Positions 6,849 through 9,147 of a stretch of DNA of 9,147 nt are shown here, piece by piece (the first letter of the stretch is position 1; each line of letters starts with the position of its first letter). The DNA is taken from positions 1 to 9,147 of the forward strand of contig DNJC01000023.1 of the NCBI GenBank assembly GCA_003490025.1, given 5' to 3'. Source of the stretch: Geobacter sp. (GTDB lineage: Bacteria; Desulfobacterota; Desulfuromonadia; Geobacterales; Geobacteraceae). A program made the translations under genes and the position numbers. The notes under the pieces were generated by a model. The model was not told where the DNA came from. It saw only the letters and a list, made by a program, of their open reading frames with translations, and ran no database searches.

Positions 6849-8336
6849 ATGATAAGACAACAATGTGCGGTTATGCTGGCTTTTGCACTGATCGCCGCCG
6901 GCTCTACATTGACAGGGTGCGGTTCCAGCAACAACGCTTCATCCTACGGGAGTGAGGCCTCGTCCCAGGCCAAGGTCACGCTGGCCGCCAGGTTCCCGAC
7001 CCCGGACGGCGCGGTAAAGAGCCTGCTTCCGGACGGCGCCCAGGCGATTGAGGTCTACGCAATGCCCACCCCCTATACCCAGGGAGGGTCAGAGACCCTG
7101 ATCGCCACGCTGACTCCCGCGGCGCCGACGGCGACCGTGAAGCTGGCGCCGGGGCTCTACATGATCAACGCCACCGCCTACGACTCGACCGACAGGGAAA
7201 CCCGCAGCGCGCTAGGTTACACCAGCACCGGCGGCGAGATCCTGGCCGATGCGGTCAACACGGTGAACCTGACCTTCCTGAACGGCCAGTGGACGCTGAA
7301 CACCCCCATCGTCCTGAGCGACGGCACGCAGTTGAACGATTTCGTGGCGGGAAGCGGGGACGTGCAGATCGCGGCAACCAAGTCGCGTTTCGACTTCAGC
7401 AAGCCGATCGGCGGCGGGAGCGGGGAACTCCGCTACCGCTTCAGCAACAACACCAGCGCCCGCACCTACGGCGACATGATCGCCCAGTTCGTGGGGACCT
7501 CGAACAGCATCGCGCTCTTCGGGTCGGATTACAACCTGACCCAGAAGTGCTCCGACTGCGAAGAGGCCGTTGGCGACCGGCTTGTCATGATAGATGGGCA
7601 GCCGGACGGAGCGACCTCCTCCTCGGAAAGCAGTGACTCCTACAACCAGGGAGACTTGCTGCAGGGGAGCGGGTACGAGCTGCTCCCGGGCAAGGGGGCG
7701 GATGTGTTCATGCAAAACGGCACCGTCATCGACTTCTTCAGCAAGGTTCCCGCCGCAACCAGCGACGGCAAGACCATCACCGGGAACCTGCTCGAGGTCC
7801 TGCTGACCGGAAAGAGCGTCACGCTCAAGACGGCGTCCGCCGCCAAGAAGGTGAAAGCCGCCAAGATCGTCAAGGCGCAGTCGGCCAACACGCCGTACAC
7901 CGGGCTGACCGTCACTTCGAGCCAGTACAAACTCTGCTCCCCCACGGGCGGGACCAACACGGGGAACTGGTACTTCTCCAACCAGTCGCCGATCCAGATC
8001 GGCGCCGCGATCTGCTACGACTGGGGTTACCAGATGACCTACCAGGGGACGGGCTCCGGGGACTACTCCTACGGGCTCGCCCCGACCGACACCAACAACC
8101 TGGGGGACTACTGCCAGGTGTGGGATTTCCAGACCAACACCTGCCAGCGGCAGCTGCCGGTGACCGGCGAGGTGTACATGCCGTACAACTTCTACGCCAA
8201 GAGAAGCGCGACCAAGACGGCCATCGACTACGGTTCCTTCAAGTTCAACTTCTGGGTGGAGGAGACGACCAGCGGCACCGTTTACGTCTACCCGTTCACG
8301 GCGACCGGCTCGGCCAAGGTTTCTCCCGCCAAATAA
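6849..8336 (+). CDS. Secreted lipoprotein of unknown function (495 aa)
   Basis: I do not recognise this family. The N-terminus MIRQQCAVMLAFALIAAG leads to the lipobox LTGC (21-24), predicting lipidation of Cys24, followed by a Ser/Asn-rich tether. Residues about 40-140 alternate short strands (IEVYAMPTP, ATVKLAPGLYMINATAYDS), like a small beta-sandwich module of the kind found in surface lipoproteins. The rest is polar and rich in Gly, Ser, Thr, Asn and Tyr. It has six cysteines in the mature part (234, 237, 363, 389, 422, 432), the first two forming CSDC. A Lys/Ala-rich stretch at about 327-344 (KTASAAKKVKAAKIVKAQ) is odd for such a protein. There is no transmembrane segment beyond the signal peptide and no catalytic motif. 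It shares destination and probably transcript with the upstream 870-aa lipoprotein, so the two may form one envelope complex; that is inference from adjacency. A terminator follows 10 bp after the stop. Confidence 0.88.
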   Translation: MIRQQCAVMLAFALIAAGSTLTGCGSSNNASSYGSEASSQAKVTLAARFPTPDGAVKSLLPDGAQAIEVYAMPTPYTQGGSETLIATLTPAAPTATVKLAPGLYMINATAYDSTDRETRSALGYTSTGGEILADAVNTVNLTFLNGQWTLNTPIVLSDGTQLNDFVAGSGDVQIAATKSRFDFSKPIGGGSGELRYRFSNNTSARTYGDMIAQFVGTSNSIALFGSDYNLTQKCSDCEEAVGDRLVMIDGQPDGATSSSESSDSYNQGDLLQGSGYELLPGKGADVFMQNGTVIDFFSKVPAATSDGKTITGNLLEVLLTGKSVTLKTASAAKKVKAAKIVKAQSANTPYTGLTVTSSQYKLCSPTGGTNTGNWYFSNQSPIQIGAAICYDWGYQMTYQGTGSGDYSYGLAPTDTNNLGDYCQVWDFQTNTCQRQLPVTGEVYMPYNFYAKRSATKTAIDYGSFKFNFWVEETTSGTVYVYPFTATGSAKVSPAK

Positions 8337-8346
8337 CCGCCATCCC

Positions 8347-8382
8347 CGGGAGGGGCGAGCCATCGCCCCTCCCGTTTTTTTT
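8347..8382 (+). terminator. Intrinsic (Rho-independent) terminator after the lipoprotein genes
   Basis: A perfect 12-bp stem is formed by CGGGAGGGGCGA (8347-8358) and TCGCCCCTCCCG (8363-8374) around a GCCA loop, followed directly by T8 (8375-8382). It starts 10 bp after the TAA of the 495-aa lipoprotein gene and should end that transcript efficiently. Confidence 0.95.
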
Positions 8383-8410
8383 GGACCTGCAATCTGTGCC
8401 CTGCACCGCT

Positions 8411-8416
8411 GAGGAG
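8411..8416 (+). promoter_or_regulatory. Closely spaced ribosome binding site for the subtilase
   Basis: GAGGAG lies only 3 nt before the ATG at 8420, shorter than the usual 5-9 nt. It is the only Shine-Dalgarno match near this start. The signal peptide begins right at this ATG, which supports the choice despite the tight spacing. Confidence 0.55.
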
Positions 8417-8419
8417 TGT

Positions 8420-9147
8420 ATGCCCAGTCCCCGCCCCGCCCCGCTCGTTTTCCTGCTCGTCGTCCTCTCCCTTTTGCTCACGGCCGCCCCGTCCCCTGCT
8501 CCGGCGGCGGGAAGTCCCGCTTTCCCCCGGTACAAGGAAGGGGAGCTGATCGTCAGGTACAAGGACGCCTCCCGCGCCAAAAAGAAGATCGCCAAAGGGA
8601 CGCTGCTCCGTTTCTTCCGGAGGTTCCCCATCGCCCACGTCAGGCTCCCAGCAGGGATGCCGGTCCGCCAGGGCATCCGGGAATACCTGAAGGACCCGGA
8701 CGTCCTCTACGCCGAACCGAACTACCTGGTGCGCAAGAGCGCCACCCCCAACGACAGCATGTACCCGCAGCAGTGGAACCTGCCGCTCATCTTTGCCCCG
8801 GCCGCCTGGGAGCGCTTCACCGGGAGCAACGCCGCCGGTTCGGTACTGGTCGCGGTGCTGGACACGGGGATAGCGTACACCCATCCCGATCTGGTCCAAA
8901 ACCTCTGGACCAACCCCGGCGAAATCCCCGGCAACGGCATCGACGACGACGGCGACGGCATCGTCGACGACTACTACGGGGCCAACTTCGGGGGGCTCAC
9001 GCCCGGGGATCCCTGGGACGACGACACGGCCGACAGCCACGGGTCTCACGTTTCCGGGATCATCGGGGCCGCGGGCGACAACGGCCCCGGCATCGCCGGG
9101 ATCAACTGGGGAGTCCGCATCATGGCGGTCAAGTTCCTGCACGGACC
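8420..9147 (+). CDS. Secreted subtilisin-family (S8) serine protease, 3'-truncated by the window edge
   Basis: Exported endopeptidase of the subtilase clan, with 242 residues visible and no stop in the window. A Sec signal peptide with a hydrophobic core at about 9-22 ends near APA (27-29). A propeptide of the I9/fervidolysin type follows (GELIVRYKDASR, then YAEPNYLV at 97-104), which in this family assists folding and is removed on maturation. The catalytic domain starts around NDSMYPQQWNL (from 111). The catalytic Asp is Asp148 in VLDTGIAYTHPDL and the catalytic His is His207 in DSHGSHVSGIIGA. The oxyanion Asn and catalytic Ser lie beyond the edge. An acidic loop DDDGDGIVDD (175-184) may bind calcium. 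The histidine motif reads HGSHVSG where HGTHVAG is usual; these are conservative changes compatible with activity. No clear promoter is seen between the preceding terminator and this gene, so its expression is unclear. Confidence 0.93.
   Translation, partial: MPSPRPAPLVFLLVVLSLLLTAAPSPAPAAGSPAFPRYKEGELIVRYKDASRAKKKIAKGTLLRFFRRFPIAHVRLPAGMPVRQGIREYLKDPDVLYAEPNYLVRKSATPNDSMYPQQWNLPLIFAPAAWERFTGSNAAGSVLVAVLDTGIAYTHPDLVQNLWTNPGEIPGNGIDDDGDGIVDDYYGANFGGLTPGDPWDDDTADSHGSHVSGIIGAAGDNGPGIAGINWGVRIMAVKFLHG

Noticed and set aside
7212..8363. Minus-strand open frame opposite the 495-aa lipoprotein (383 codons)
   Set aside because: Gly/Arg/Val-rich shadow with no ribosome binding site or motif. It also runs through the terminator.
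8381..8399. Possible sigma-54 promoter before the subtilase (TTGGAC and TGTGC)
   Set aside because: The GG and GC are 13 bases apart instead of the required 10, and the consensus match is poor.
8288..9142. Minus-strand open frame opposite the subtilase (284 codons)
   Set aside because: The + strand encodes a clear signal peptide, propeptide and S8 catalytic motifs.

Overview
The window is a high-GC, Gram-negative chromosomal segment with all genes on the + strand. Two lipobox signal peptides, a Lon protease close to the E. coli form, an ABC-F ATPase and large surface-type lipoproteins with Ig-like modules next to a subtilase together suggest a Geobacter/Geomonas-type member of the Desulfuromonadales. 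This placement is by style and recall, not by a search.

Layout. Positions 1-1380 hold the 3' part of an ABC-F ATPase gene; the window begins inside the Walker B motif of its first ATPase domain. An 86-bp gap with a possible promoter leads to a complete lon gene (1467-3785, 772 aa) whose catalytic residues fall at the same numbers as in E. coli Lon. A 410-bp gene-free region follows (3786-4195). Its first half holds a GC-rich hairpin, a T8 run and a short 9-bp tandem repeat. Its second half is AT-richer and looks like a dense regulatory region: CTGTCA elements about two helical turns apart, a perfect 11-bp dyad, a second dyad, a good sigma-70-type promoter and a strong Shine-Dalgarno sequence.

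That promoter appears to drive two adjacent secreted lipoprotein genes, 870 aa (4196-6808) and 495 aa (6849-8336), separated by 40 bp. They end at a textbook intrinsic terminator (8347-8382). Just after it begins a secreted subtilisin-family (S8) protease gene (8420 to the window edge), cut before its catalytic serine.

How they may work together. The ABC-F protein and Lon are housekeeping functions (ribosome-associated ATPase; cytoplasmic protein quality control). The two lipoproteins are unrecognised but share an envelope or surface destination, and the neighbouring exported protease could act in the same compartment. A functional link between them is inferred from proximity only. I found no tRNA, rRNA, CRISPR array, insertion sequence or recognisable riboswitch.
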